NCBI GenBank assembly: GCA_026119855.1
Contig: JAOWBW010001128.1
Coordinates: 186,001 to 250,000, forward strand
DNA length: 64,000 nt
Origin: Campanula takesimana
Lineage: Eukaryota > Streptophyta > Magnoliopsida > Asterales > Campanulaceae
Reading direction: 5' to 3'
Made by a program: the position numbers and the translations under genes. The notes beneath the pieces are model-generated. The model was not told the DNA's origin and did not search any database. It saw nothing but the letters and a program-made list of their open reading frames with translations. Positions 35,701-46,533 of this stretch are shown one piece after another. Each line of letters opens with the position of its first letter. Positions within the stretch are counted from its first letter, which is position 1.

Positions 35701-36235
35701 TGGATTCGTAACTCGACTCCTTAAAAGTATCATCCATTTTAAATGTAAGTTCCTCGACTAAAGCAGGTGATCCGAGCTCAGCAGAACCAAAACTCGGCAA
35801 ATAATCCAAACAGGAACCCAATGCGTTCCTACTAAACAACCGATCATTTCCAGATCGAAATGAACTGTCCCTTCCGGATGTAAATCTCATCGGTGAACTT
35901 CTGGAAGATCCAATACCGCTACTACTACAAGAAACTGGACCTGGACCATGAAATACTGAAACCGGGCTCTGATCTCGTTTCATATATGAACCAAATGAGC
36001 AGGTAAAGGAACTACTTAATTCCTCAATTTTAAAAGACGAAAATTCATCGGAAACACACGAGTAGCTGGACGACGACGCATGTTTGATCGACGACGACGA
36101 GAACATGCAAGAAAGCCCACCAACCATATGCTTATGTGGCGGCGAACCGACGGTGGACGAAGACGGAACAGGCCGACTGCTTAAATCGAAGTCGTATACA
36201 CTGCTAGGATACAGAGCCATCGTCGAAACCGCCAT
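32742..36235 (-). CDS. RSH2/RSH3: Chloroplast RelA/SpoT homologue, (p)ppGpp synthetase/hydrolase, six exons
   Basis: Exons 36235-35591, 35486-35301, 34966-34506, 33902-33744, 33624-33282 and 33035-32742 join in phase to 695 codons plus stop, close to the length of plant RSH2/RSH3. Residues 1-60 are Ser-rich and poor in acids, fitting a plastid transit peptide. The HD hydrolase domain shows H226 (YLQHCVE) and the H250-D251 pair (LLHDILDD), then LADRLHNM. The synthetase domain has RRHKSLYSIYCKM (about 417-429), EIHDIHGLRLIV and LEVQIRTREMHLQAEFG. A TGS region follows at the C-terminus (VFVIAINDK, ANSTIMDLLERAG). All key motifs are present, so both synthesis and hydrolysis of ppGpp are plausible. 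Choice between RSH2 and RSH3 is not possible from sequence alone. The fourth-exon side intron carries a hAT MITE. Confidence 0.95.
34023..34352. mobile_element. hAT-type MITE in RSH intron 3
   Basis: Ends CAGTGGCGACACC and GGCTTCGCCACTG, with 8-bp duplications CTTCCCAC (34015-34022) and CTTCCCAT (34353-34360). An internal tandem duplication of about 87 bp (GATTTTTGAGAAATGTCATT... at 34068 and 34160) is visible. Confidence 0.8.
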
Positions 36236-36543
36236 GATTTACAAATTGAGTTCTTAAACCCTAGGTTTGAATTTATATACTATACCAGATAAATCGACGA
36301 ATTGGAACGATTAAACAGAAAATTGGAATGAATAAACAATCAGTAGTGGGATTTTTGATTCAATTACAGTATGTACAGAGGAATTTAAAGAGATCTACGT
36401 GACAAAAATCAACGATATTGATTGGGGAAAGAAAGTCAACAAGGGATTCTTTATTGTACAACAATGAAATTTGTATTTTTGTGAAGGGAAATTTACAAGA
36501 GGAAACCTAATTTCAAAAAATCGAAGGGAGAGAAATATGAAGT
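36236..36543 (-). promoter_or_regulatory. RSH upstream region, compressed to 308 bp
   Basis: All that separates the RSH start codon from the C4 LTR. It holds AAACCCTAG on the + strand at 36256-36264 (telo-box-like) and AT-rich TATATACTATA near 36274-36284 that could serve as core promoter. Boundaries of 5' UTR and promoter cannot be fixed from sequence. Confidence 0.4.
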
Positions 36544-36889
36544 TGTTATGATATATTATTGTGTGGATGTCCTTTGAACCGGAAGTTTACAAGATAATCT
36601 TTCGCGAAGCTTACTAGGGAAGCTTTGTAAATATCTTCAGCGAAGCTTACTAGAGAAGCTTTGTAAATATCTTTAGTGAAGCTTATTAGGGAAGCTTTGT
36701 AAATATCTTTAGAGAAGCTTACAGAGGAAGCCAATTTCCTCCTATAAATAGTAGGCTCTAGTTTTCATTTCAATAGACTTCAGAAGTTTTTAACTTCTAC
36801 CTTTCTCTATTGTACACTTTCTCTATAATAGTCTTGAAATAAAATAATATCTATTGAGATTATGCTCTTGGTTCTTCAGTTTTATAACA
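36544..36889 (+). repeat. C4 5' LTR
   Basis: Begins TGTTATGATAT and ends TTTTATAACA. A TATA box (TATAAATA, 36743-36750) and a plausible polyadenylation region (AATAAAATAATA near 36839) are in the expected order. Confidence 0.75.
36606..36727 (+). repeat. 36-bp tandem repeat in C4 LTR U3
   Basis: Units start at 36606, 36642, 36678 and 36714, exactly 36 apart, each GAAGCTTACTAGGGAAGCTT followed by TGTAAATATCTT. It lies just upstream of the TATA box, where LTR enhancer repeats usually sit. Confidence 0.85.
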
Positions 36890-36890
36890 C

Positions 36891-36905
36891 GTTATCAGCA
36901 CGACT
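36891..36905 (+). other. C4 primer binding site
   Basis: GTTATCAGCACGACT directly follows the LTR end. The TTATCAGCACGA form is common in plant copia elements and differs from the initiator-Met site of C1-C3. Confidence 0.55.
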
Positions 36906-37026
36906 TCGTTCTAGTTCCAGATCCTGAGCTATAGTCACCGAAGTAGGTACGGTATCGGTAAGATCTACCTAGTCTATTTTCAAGTTATTTCAAAATTATA
37001 TCTTATATATGTTTGCAGGATTTTAA

Positions 37027-37753
37027 AATGATAAGTGAATATAATTCTACGATGTTTAAAATTACAACACAGTTAAAACTATGTGGAGAAAGAATAACTG
37101 ATAACGATATGCTAGAGAAAACTTTCTCCACATTCCTTTCTTTGATTTGCTCCTGCGGTAGCAATATTGAGAAAAAGGTTTTAAAAGACATTCTGAATTG
37201 ATCTCATGTGGCTGAGCAAAATAATGAGATCTTATTAAAAACCACGAAGCCCGCCCCACTGGCTCTACTCCGTTCCCTGAAGTGAACGCGAGTATATATG
37301 ATAATATTGAATGAGGGCGAAAACGTGGTCGTGGACGTGGTCGTGGACGTAATCGCGACCGTGGTCGGGGGAAATTTTATAATCGGTATCATAATGACAA
37401 TTACCCCAATAATGATCGAAATATTTCTCGCCACCAGAAGTGGAATAGAGAAGGTAAGAATGAAATATCATCGACTAGACAAATTGAGAAACCGAAAAAA
37501 AATTGAGAATTTATGTTATCGGTGCAGAATGAAAGGCCATTGAGCCCGTACCTGTCGTACGCCTAAACATCTTGTTAAGTTGTATCAAGCATCAATGATG
37601 AATAAAGGGAAAGATGTTGAAACAAATTTTGTCTATGAAAACGATGACGTAAATCAAGATCCATCTACAAGTATACATCTAGATATATCAGATTTTCTCA
37701 ATCCAGATGTAAATGATTACATACTTAATGGGGGAGAAACCCAAACTAACTAA
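37027..37753 (+). pseudogene. C4 gag remnant
   Basis: A frame opening MISEYNSTMFKIT at 37028, an Arg/Gly-rich basic stretch (37315-37380), and a knuckle (Cys codons at 37514 and 37523, His at 37538, Cys at 37553) interrupted by a TGA stop at 37541. Then PKHLVKLYQAS, typical of this copia lineage. Several stops; not functional. Confidence 0.75.
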
Positions 37754-37968
37754 AGTATCTGACTCATTATAATTTACTTAAGTGTGTTCTATTATTTCAG
37801 TGTGTGTGTTTTCTAACATATTTAACTTTTACTTATAAGTATATTTGTAAATGATGTTAATATTAGTACAATATGTGGTAGTACAAAGATAATTGATGGC
37901 TTCAGAAGAGCTAACATAGTACTACTAAGAGGAACAAAAATCAGTATAAAAATGCATTACTTTCATTT

Positions 37969-40400
37969 ATGTCTCAAAGAAATTTACTATGCTTTAAAGA
38001 TATTCGTGAAAATGGATATCATATTGAGAAAAGTAATGAAGGAGAGATCAAATATTTATGCATTACAAAGACTGAATCAGGTAACAAATATGTGGTAGAA
38101 AAGTTACCTGTATTTTCCTCTAAAGTATGCTATACAAAAATTAGCATAATTGAAATACAAATGACAGTAAACCAGAAGTTTACTTATATAAATGGTCTTA
38201 CCAGTAAACCAGAAGTTTACTAATATAAATGGTTTTAACAGTAAACAAGAAGTTTACTAATATAAATGGTTTTACCAGTAAACCAGAAGTTTACTGATAT
38301 AAATGGTTCTACTATATGGCATGACCGGTTGGGGCATCCCGGTTCTAATATGATGCGAAGAATTATGGAAAATTCACATGGGCATCCATTGAAAAACCAG
38401 AAGATTTTTCAATCTAATGAATTCTCATGTGCTGCTTGCTCTCAAGGCAAATTGATAATTAAGCCATCACCAGCAAAAGTTGGAGTTGAATCTTCAAAGT
38501 TTTTATAGCAAATTCTAGTTAATATATGTGGACCGATTGATCCACCGTGTGGACCATTTAGATATTTTATGGTAGATGCATCTACTAAATGGTCATACAT
38601 AAGTTTATTATCAACTCGCAACCTGACGTTTGCGAAAAATTCGATTACGATCACAATTTTCAGATTATGTGATCAAGACAATTAGCGTTGATAATCCTGG
38701 TGAATTTACATCAGAGACTTTTAATAACTATTGTACATCTATTGGAATAGATGTTGAACATTCAGTTGCTTATGTTCACACACAAAATGGTTTAGCTGAA
38801 GCATTTATTAAACGAATTCAGTTAATAGCTAAACCATTGCTTATGAGAGCAAAGCTACCTGTCGTAGCTTGGGGACATGTTGTTTTTACATGCAGCAACA
38901 TTTATACGCATCATGCCATCGAGTTATCATAAGTTCTCCCCATTAGAATTGGCTTATGGTCAGGAGCCAAATATTTCCCATCTAAGAATTTTTGGGTGTA
39001 CGCTATATGTTCCAATTGCTCCACCACAACGCACCAAGATGAGACCCCAACGGAGATTGGGGATATATGTTGGGTATGATTCTTCTTCTATTATACGATA
39101 TCTTGAACCATTAACAGGAGATCTATTTGCGGCACATTTTGCCGATTGTCATTTTGATAGAAAAAAAAAATATTCCCAACATTAGGGGGAGAAAGTAATA
39201 AGCTGGAAAAAGAAATCAAGTGGAATATATTGCAATATTATCTTTATCCTCATATAAAGCAATGTGAACCAGAAATTCAAAAGATAATCCACTTGCAAGA
39301 GATAGCGTATCAATTGCCAGACGCATTTACTGACCTAAAAATAGTGACAAAGTCACATGTTCCAGCTGTAAATGCTCATATACGGATTGATGTCCCGATT
39401 GGACAATCCGCTAATGAATCTAAACCATGCCTGAAGCGTGGAAGGCGTATCGGTTCAAAGACAAAAATCCTCGAAATAAAAAATGAGCAAATTATGAGAA
39501 AAGCCCCGTCGAGGTATATGAATCTCCAGAAGAGATACATGACAAATCTGATCAAATACTTCAGAAGAAGTTCAGGTACCTGTAATCTTTAACAATGATG
39601 AGATCTCGATCATTTATGTCAGTACAGGAAAAAGATGGAACAGAGAGGAAATAATTTTCGACAATATTTTTGCATATAATATAGCGCTTAATGTTATGGA
39701 AAATAACGAGGATCACAAACCTAGGTGTATCGACGAGTATCGATGTTGAAATGATTGGCCAAAGAGGAAAGACGCAATTCAAGCAGAATTCAACTCACTT
39801 GAGAAGCGTGAGTTTTCCGGACCTGTAGTCCATACACCTGAAGGTGTAAAACTAGTAGAGTACAAGTGCGAAAACAAAATATATAGCACATTTTGTTGCA
39901 CAAGAATAAAGCACGTCTTGTTGCACAAGAATAAAGCACGTCTTGTTGCACAAGTTTTTCGCAAAGACTTAGAATTGATTATGGGGAGACATATTCTCCT
40001 GTGGTGGATGCAATTACATTTCACTATCTCATTAGTCTGGCAATACATGAAAAGCTTGATATGCGTTTAATGGATGTTGTCACTGCATATTTGTATGGCA
40101 GACTTGACAATGATATTTATATAAGAATCCGAGAAGGATTTAAGAGAATCCCAGAAAGATTCAAGATGTATGATGCATGCAATTCAAATTCTCGAGAAGT
40201 TTGTTAAATTAAATTACAAAGATCTTTGTATGGTTTAAAACGATCTGGACGGATGTGGTATAACCGTCTCAGTGAATACTAGGCGAACCTATTTGCCCAT
40301 GTATTTTTCATTAGAAAATCTGTTTCAGGATTTGTTATAACGGCTATTTATGTTAATCTAAATGTTATTGGAAATCTAGAAGAACTTTCAATAGTTGTTA
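37969..40400 (+). pseudogene. C4 pol remnant, first segment (INT to RT)
   Basis: Readable pieces: pre-integrase WHDRLGHPGSNMMRRIMENS near 38316; integrase core with QNGLAEAFIKR near 38786 and LRIFGCTLYVP; RT from EFNSLEKREFSGPVV (39785) to LDMRLMDVVTAYLYG (40058) and LYGLKRSGRMW near 40226. A short tandem duplication GCACAAGAATAAAGCACGTC repeats at 39898 and 39922. Frames change repeatedly. Confidence 0.75.
38165..38312 (+). repeat. 37-bp tandem repeat, four units, inside C4 integrase region
   Basis: Units start at 38165, 38202, 38239 and 38276: CAGTAAACCAGAAGTTTACT then AATATAAATGGTTTTAC. The GTAAAC...GTTTAC arms can form a hairpin. 37 is not a multiple of three, so each extra unit shifts the frame. 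Confidence 0.88.
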
Positions 40401-40404
40401 AGCT

Positions 40405-41095
40405 GCAAATGTGCCTACGAGGATAGAACTCCCAGAAGGAGTATTATCAGGAAGGCCAGTGATCTCACCTAACGAAATACATACCCCTGCCCAGAAGAGA
40501 GGGATGCCAGTTGATTCCAAGGATTTGCATCCCCGTAAACGGGCGAGTGCACAAAAGTCGAATCCCGTTAGCGATAATAAAATTGGAATCTCATCCGATC
40601 TATCTCATAATATTGTTCCAGATTATGGATTCGTTTGGAAAACGAAGTCGGGGGACGCCTCGACATTGACATCCATTTCTGAGAATAAAGAAATATCAGT
40701 TAGTCATGCATGCATATATGAGATATGTAATCGGGATGAAACAATTATCAACGATGTATTTACTTATACAGTAGCAACTGAGTTTATATGTGGTAATGAT
40801 ATTGAACATCGCTCCGTAAATGAGTGTAAACAAAGAATTGATTGGCCTAAATGAGAGAAAGCAATCCAGTCAAAGTTCGATTCCTTAAAGAAAAGAGGAG
40901 TGTTTGGACCAGTAGTTCCTACACCTCTTAGGGTTATAACCGTGAGATATAAATGGGTATTTACGAAAAAAAAGAATGAGAGAAATGAGATTACGAGATA
41001 TAAAGCTCGCCTTGTGGTACAAGGTTTCTCTCAACGGCTTGGGATTGACTTTGATAAAACATACTCTCACGTTATGGAAGTTATTAGATTCTGAT
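40405..41095 (+). pseudogene. C4 pol remnant, second copy of the linker-RT segment
   Basis: Open frame 40411-40854 (ending NECKQRIDWPK) continues into KKRGVFGPVVPTP, KKKNERNEITRYKARLVVQGFSQ (about 40890-41040). This repeats the RT start already passed at 39785, so two copies of the same region from related elements are joined head to tail. Confidence 0.7.
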
Positions 41096-41208
41096 ATTTT
41101 GTCAGATAATGACCCAGCAGATCAGAAGTCAAGACAACTGCGGCGACTGATTCACGAAGTCACTACCTAAAGCCACTTTTGAGAAGTATATGAAAACAAT
41201 TGGCTTAC

Positions 41209-43998
41209 TGTCACGACCCGAAATCTAGGCTCTATTTATTGGTAATAAATAATTATTATTTATTATTTTGGCTTATTTATTTATTTAAATTATTATTTAT
41301 TTAAATATTTATGTGTGCATTTTATGTGTTATAATATTTATGCCTAGCATTTTATTCGAGTCATTTGGGCTAGTGTGGAAGTGTTGAATCTTAGTTGTTA
41401 GTAGGGAGTGTAGAGTTTGTGTGTAGTGTAGTGGAGGGGGGCCTAAGAGTAAATCTTTTAAATTATTCCCCTACTCCCTCCCTACTCCTCCCCCTCTCCC
41501 TCATACACTCCACCCCCCCCATTCCCATTCCCTGGAAACTCTCTCTCTCTCTCTTCCATGTGTGGTAAGTTTCTTCTCCTCTTCCTTCTCTCTTCATTTA
41601 CTCCATCTTCTTTTCGTCTTCTCTCATTTCTTAAAACGTGAAACGTGTTTAGATCGTCGCTAGGATCGCGTAGAGTCAAAAAGAATCGAAATCCATCAAC
41701 TTTGAGAATTTTCAAGTAAGTTACTTTTCCCCCATTTTTATGCTAAAATGTTCATATCATGTTTATATGATTCTTGGTGTGTTATATTTGAAGTTTGGTT
41801 GAGTTTGGAATTAATTTGGAATTTATTGGTTTTTTGGGTTAAAAATGGTGAATATGTGAATGTTGGGTTTAAATCTTGTTTTGGGTTGTTAGATGGTGTT
41901 GTTTAGGTTCCCTTGATGTTTAGATGTTGTTTTAGGGCCTTGGAAACTAGTTTGAAAGCTTTGATTTTGAGCATTTAGTGAAAGTTTGGGTTTTGGTCCG
42001 AAAATGGTGAACCCAGGAAGAAATCTGGGCATTGTTCTTCTGGCACGGTCGTGCCCCTTTATTTGGCACGGTCGTGCCAATATTCACTTGCCTCTCGTCA
42101 TGTTTGGCACGGTCGTGCCCCTTTATTTGGCACGGTCGTGCCAATATTCACCTTCTCTCGTCATGTTTGGCACGGTCGTGCCACTTTCTTAGGCACGGTC
42201 GTGCCAAGCTAAAATTCTGGTATATTCTTCCCTTTTCTTCTAAAATTGTTTCCTCCATAACTTTCTCATCCGGACTCCGTTTTAGGCGTGTAAACTATCG
42301 TTTCGAAGCTCTCTTAGAGTACTACAAGATATTATAGGTTGTTCGGTTAAGTGATAAGTTTATACTTCGGGATTTTATTGGGTGTTTGGGCATCGTATGA
42401 TGTGTTCGTGGTTCTTCCAATCGAATTGATTTTCGAGTAAGACTTGGTCTAGGTTTTAGGCGATGTCCCATAGTACCTAGGGGGTTGTTATTGAACACTA
42501 AAGTGTAGGGTTTAGTCCAGTCGTGATCATGTTCTAATAAGGGTAACATTTTGGATTCGTTTGGGTACTTGCGGTTTGATTAACCTTAAAGTGTATTCAT
42601 TCTGATTCCTACTTTGGAATTTCAGGTGTGATGAGATGGTTGAGTTCATAGTCCTAGTACATCTTTATGAGTAAACGTTTAGGATAATTTTGGGTTATAG
42701 TCGTTGTACTATTTGTGAGCGACCGTTTGGGTTGTGATCTTTATGATTAACTCGTGGCTATCATCTTTGGAATGTATCTGGTATGGTTTCTCTTTATGAA
42801 ATTACGGTACTCTAATAATCATTGTTGTTGTGCTCTTTATGAGAAATTCCGTTTATCGTTGTTGTGCTCTTTTATGAGAAACTCCTTGTGTTCGTTGTTC
42901 TTGAACTCTTTATGAGTAATCGTTTGCACCTTTATGGTGATTAATTGGTGTGGTTCCCTACTTTGGAACCTTAAGTTGTTATTCATGCTAAAATATTATT
43001 ACTTAGCATTTAATTAGAAGCCCAGCTGGCATATTTGTTGCATCGGGCGATGGGAAGGATTATAATGGCAAAGCCAAGTCCATTATAATGTTGACCATTG
43101 TTTTGCCCTTACTATACCCCTTCTCCAGATTGGCCTTGGAAAGGATAAGTCAGCGTTCCTTTGTGAATGCATCTGGCTAACGGGCATGACTTTGTGTCAT
43201 GGTCCTTGTCCCTTGTGACACTTTTATGATTTGGTTCCGGTACCGGGGTTTTCTCTTCGAGCTTTCATGCTGCTATGAAGATGTTGATTGTTGATTATTT
43301 AAGCTGCGCAGCGATCCTTTATTTGGATGTTCCAGTTTGGAAAACCTTGGCTATGTATCCACTTATGAGTGTTTATTTCAGCTTTATGTGTTGCATGATG
43401 AGCTGGTCGTTATTTCCAACCGGTATGGGACGGTTGGCGATAGGGAGCCTCTCATTTGTTGTTACATGTTTATTTATATGATTGATTATTGGATATTACT
43501 GTTTGACAGCATGTCACTTATTATTCCGCTGCTATCTGTCTTATGTTAATTGCTATTGGTCATTGCATATTAGCATGTCATGTAGTTGCATTAGTAACTT
43601 ACTGAGATTTTATCTCACCCCGTTTATTTCCATCTTTGTTTTCCTTAACCCCCCCCCCAGGAGGAAAAGGATTAGGATTCGCGGATCGAGGAGGACGTCG
43701 AGAGGTTTGAGATTTTGGGGCAGGTTGTTATGGATCGTTTTACATTATCTAAATGTATAACCTTTTGGGGATAGTTTTACCTTTATTGACGTCATTAAGA
43801 ATTGTATATTTTATTCTTTTTGGTATAAGCTGTGGAGCTTATATTAGATGCACTTTATTGATTTAAACTTGGATTTGTAAAGCCTTGTGTTATCATCTTT
43901 TGATTCAAAATGGAATTTTTAATTCTATATTTTAGAGTTTTGGTTCTAAGTCGACGTCCAGCTCGCGATCTCGGACCGCGGGGTTCGGGGTCGCGACA
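41209..43998 (+). repeat. Gypsy 5' LTR (2790 bp)
   Basis: Begins TGTCACGACCCGAAATC and ends GGGGTCGCGACA. Unusually long for an LTR without coding potential. It contains the six-copy GC palindrome block and further weak repeats of TTTATGAGAAA...CGTTGTTGTGCTC (42800-42900). Confidence 0.82.
42042..42205 (+). repeat. Six-copy GGCACGGTCGTGCC array in gypsy LTR
   Basis: Identical 14-mers at 42042, 42065, 42106, 42129, 42169 and 42192, each with 6-bp inverted arms (GGCACG/CGTGCC) around GT. They come in pairs 23 bp apart, repeated at 63-64 bp, in an AT-rich background. Confidence 0.95.
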
Positions 43999-44000
43999 GT

Positions 44001-44012
44001 TGGTATCAGAGC
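44001..44012 (+). other. Gypsy primer binding site
   Basis: TGGTATCAGAGC two bases after the LTR end; initiator Met-tRNA type. Confidence 0.88.
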
Positions 44013-44119
44013 TATGGCATTAGCTCTAAGTATAAGTCTAGGTGGACTAGTATGACCTAGGAGGGTAGATGGGTTCGAAGTGAGTAACGATGAGTATTTT
44101 ATGCAGGTATTTGTTTGTG

Positions 44120-44999
44120 ATGGCTAGAAGAAGATCGGGTGAAAGTTCTAGTGGGACTCAGAATCAGAATGGTCTACAGGAAGAAAACCGTGCAATGTTT
44201 CAGGACAGGTTTGAAGCGGCCGTGAAATCAATTCATGACCAAGGGCCGAGAGAGGAACATGTAGCACCTCCGCGATATGGGTTGGAGCAGTTCTTGAAGT
44301 TGAAACCAAGGGAGTACGACGGTGAGCCTGATGTGAAGAAGGACGAGCTATGGATAGAATCAATGGAGAAAATCTACGAGGTCTTTGGTTGCACTGATAA
44401 GGATAGGGTTTTGTTTGCAGCTTATAAGCTCGTGGGGGCTGCGGAACATTGGTGGAAGGCACTGAAGACCAGTTGGGATACGACTCTTGTACTATATCCT
44501 TGGGAGTGGTTCGTGAGGAAATTTAAGGATCATTTTATCTTTTTAGTGAATCAAAACCGGAAAGAGATCGAGTTCCTCAGCTTGGAGCAAGGCATGATGT
44601 CAGTAGCACAGTACTCAGCTAAGTTCACAGAATTAGCCAGGTGTTGTGAATACCTTGTGCGGACCGAGGAGCAGAAAGCGATGAGATTGATCAGGGGTTT
44701 GAAGACAGCCATTAGGACTCAACTTTTAGCCCAAAGAATTCAACCTTTTCAGGATGCGGTGGATCGAGCCTACTTGATTGAGCAGGATATTTGGGAACAC
44801 AAAAAGAATACTGAGATGGTTAACCCGGGTAAGCAAGGAGGGCAGAGTAAGTCACAACAGCAACATTCGGATAACAGAGGTAATTCTGGAGTACAAGCTC
44901 GATTCAGAAGGCAACTTCAAGGGCAACCAACAGTAGGAAATCAAGGTTCTAATAAGGGTACACGAAATGGGAAAGTCTGCAGCTACTATCAGAGGAAAG
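44120..44999 (+). CDS. Gypsy gag, truncated by C2 insertion
   Basis: An open frame with no stop through 294 codons, starting at MARRRSGESS (the frame itself opens 10 codons earlier at 44090). The retrotransposon gag domain is clear: LKPREYDGEPD, then AAYKLVGAAEHWWKALK, WEWFVRKFKDHF, LEQGMMSVAQYSAKFTELARC. A Gly/Gln/Ser-rich basic tail leads to the expected zinc knuckle (KVCSYYQRK), where the second Cys already reads Tyr and the copia LTR begins at 45000. Intact until the insertion, so the gypsy element was probably young when hit. Confidence 0.85.
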
Positions 45000-46516
45000 T
45001 GTTGGGTTTCCTAGTAACATGCGCAGCGGAATTTAGCAATTAAAATTTTAAGAAACCCAAAGCCATGGATCCGTTCATATGATTAAATCAAATACAACAA
45101 GATGAATAGAGGAATAACTAACCCTTGATGACTATGAATTTTCTCTTGGTCTTTGGTGGAGAAACTTGAAGACTTGATCACGATCACAAAGCTTGAACAC
45201 GAACTTTGAAGATGATGATTTTCACCCTCTAGCGGTATCCACACTTCGAACGAATATCAAAGGATCTTTGATCTTGGTTGCTAGACCAATATTATGAAAC
45301 ACACTTTCACAATATAATAAAAGAACTATATTGAATTTATTTGTGAATTATTTTGTTCCTCAATCAAGGATATCTTAGAACAAAATAATATCTCTCTCAA
45401 ACTCTTTGAGACTCACAAAATCACTTGTCAATATGGTCTGGCCGAATTGGGGTTTTTATACACAATTAAGACCTATTCCAAATAGGAATCTTGTGCCAAA
45501 AACCTTCCCAAATCGAATTAGGAATTTTCCTGTCGGCAGCACCAGGCGCCCGCCTGTAAAGGGCCAGGCGCCCGCCTGAATGACCAGAAGGTCCCTGTCT
45601 TTCTGGAATTACTTCAGGCGCCCGCCTGGTCTTAACCAAGCGCCCGCTCGGTAGACCAAACAGCCCAGAATGTTTCCAAAATTCCTCCAAGGTCCTTTGA
45701 CTCTAAATTCCAATATAGTCCTCTTATTAAAGATTCGTTCTATTGTGTGTGACCCTCTAGGATTATACTAAGTTGGCAATGGGCTCAAACATGATCCCAT
45801 AAGATATGATTAGGTTCTAGCAAACCGTCATACCTACCCAAATAGTATAACTAGATACAAGTTCGCATTCCTTTAGAATATGTCACAATCCCTTTGTCCA
45901 CGATGTCATTGAACACAAGTCATGGTCAAACAGTCAACTTGTTTTTGTTCAATACTTTCTCGATTCCGAATATGTTGATAATCCAAATGACATTGATCCA
46001 ATCAATTCATTTGAGTCCGGCCGAACATTTCATCAACATCATTCCTACGAGAGGCCCAAGCTTGACATCTCTCCGTGGAGGGACAAATCCATTTAGCTTA
46101 TTATTCTTCCCAACGGGAATCCGATTATGCCAATCATACCCTTTATAACTACCGTGTTAAGGTAGCGTTTGAATATGTCAAACACAATGTTCATCAAGTG
46201 GAAGACTATAATAACTTCATGTCTAAGGATTCAAATGACATAACTAATATGAGATATATGTTCGACATAGACCATGACATAAATCTCATACAGCGGGTCA
46301 TGTCCAGTACCTTGTTCCAAACAAGTACCCATAAATCTAACATGATCATCTCATGATCATTTAGCCTTTATACTAGTGCTTAATAAGTACTAGGGACGGG
46401 GATTATTATAAGTAAGCATGAACAACAATAATAATCAAAACATCTCTTTATTGATATGAAATAAATGATAACAATTACAACGTTTATTAAACGTGCCTAG
46501 GGCACCACTACCAACA
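45000..46516 (-). repeat. C2 3' LTR (1517 bp)
   Basis: Begins TGTTGGGTTTCCTAG and ends CACCACTACCAACA on the + strand. Compared with 52046-52849 it differs mainly by one-base indels. Confidence 0.92.
45543..45650 (-). repeat. GC-rich repeat block in C2 LTR (type B)
   Basis: CAGGCGCCCGCCTG at 45543, 45565 and 45615, plus a degenerate copy at 45637. The same block is at 52585-52692 in the other LTR. The flanks (ATTAGGAATTTTCC and CCAAACAGCCCAGAA) match the solo LTR at 60465, which has a different motif in this slot. Confidence 0.92.
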
Positions 46517-46533
46517 ATCTCCCACTTGCCCTA
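46517..46533 (-). other. C2 polypurine tract
   Basis: Minus-strand TAGGGCAAGTGGGAGAT directly abuts the LTR and overlaps the pol stop codon, as in C1. Confidence 0.85.

Larger units (their letters stand above)
36544..41208 (+). mobile_element. Ty1/copia element C4, decayed and truncated
   Basis: 5' LTR, primer site, gag, integrase and two RT segments, full of stops and frame changes. No 3' LTR: the copy is cut at 41208 by the gypsy LTR. It is not related to the C1/C2 family; the PBS, LTR and gag differ. Confidence 0.85.
41209..44999 (+). mobile_element. Ty3/gypsy element, 5' part only
   Basis: A 2.79-kb LTR, an initiator-Met primer site and the start of gag, then cut by copia C2 at 45000. 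No pol or 3' LTR appears on the far side of C2 within the window; the gap at 52850 and a foreign LTR intervene. Flank preceding the LTR is CTTAC. Confidence 0.85.

Noticed and set aside
36546..36734. Minus-strand frame with a repeated peptide (KDIYKASL) resembling a repeat protein
   Set aside because: It is the translation of the 36-bp non-coding tandem repeat in the C4 LTR; 36 is divisible by three, so the peptide repeats by default.
41947..42144. Frames in the gypsy LTR with repeated GTVVP or ARPCQIKGHDRA peptides
   Set aside because: Products of the GGCACGGTCGTGCC array; no start context or homology, inside a non-coding LTR.
36606..42205. CRISPR-like direct repeats (36-bp and palindromic 14-bp units)
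   Set aside because: The 36-bp units are contiguous without spacers and the 14-mers sit in a plant LTR with duplicated spacers; eukaryotic context.
44982..45043. C-terminal end of the gypsy gag frame after 45000
   Set aside because: The last 14 codons are copia LTR sequence read through the junction, not gypsy.
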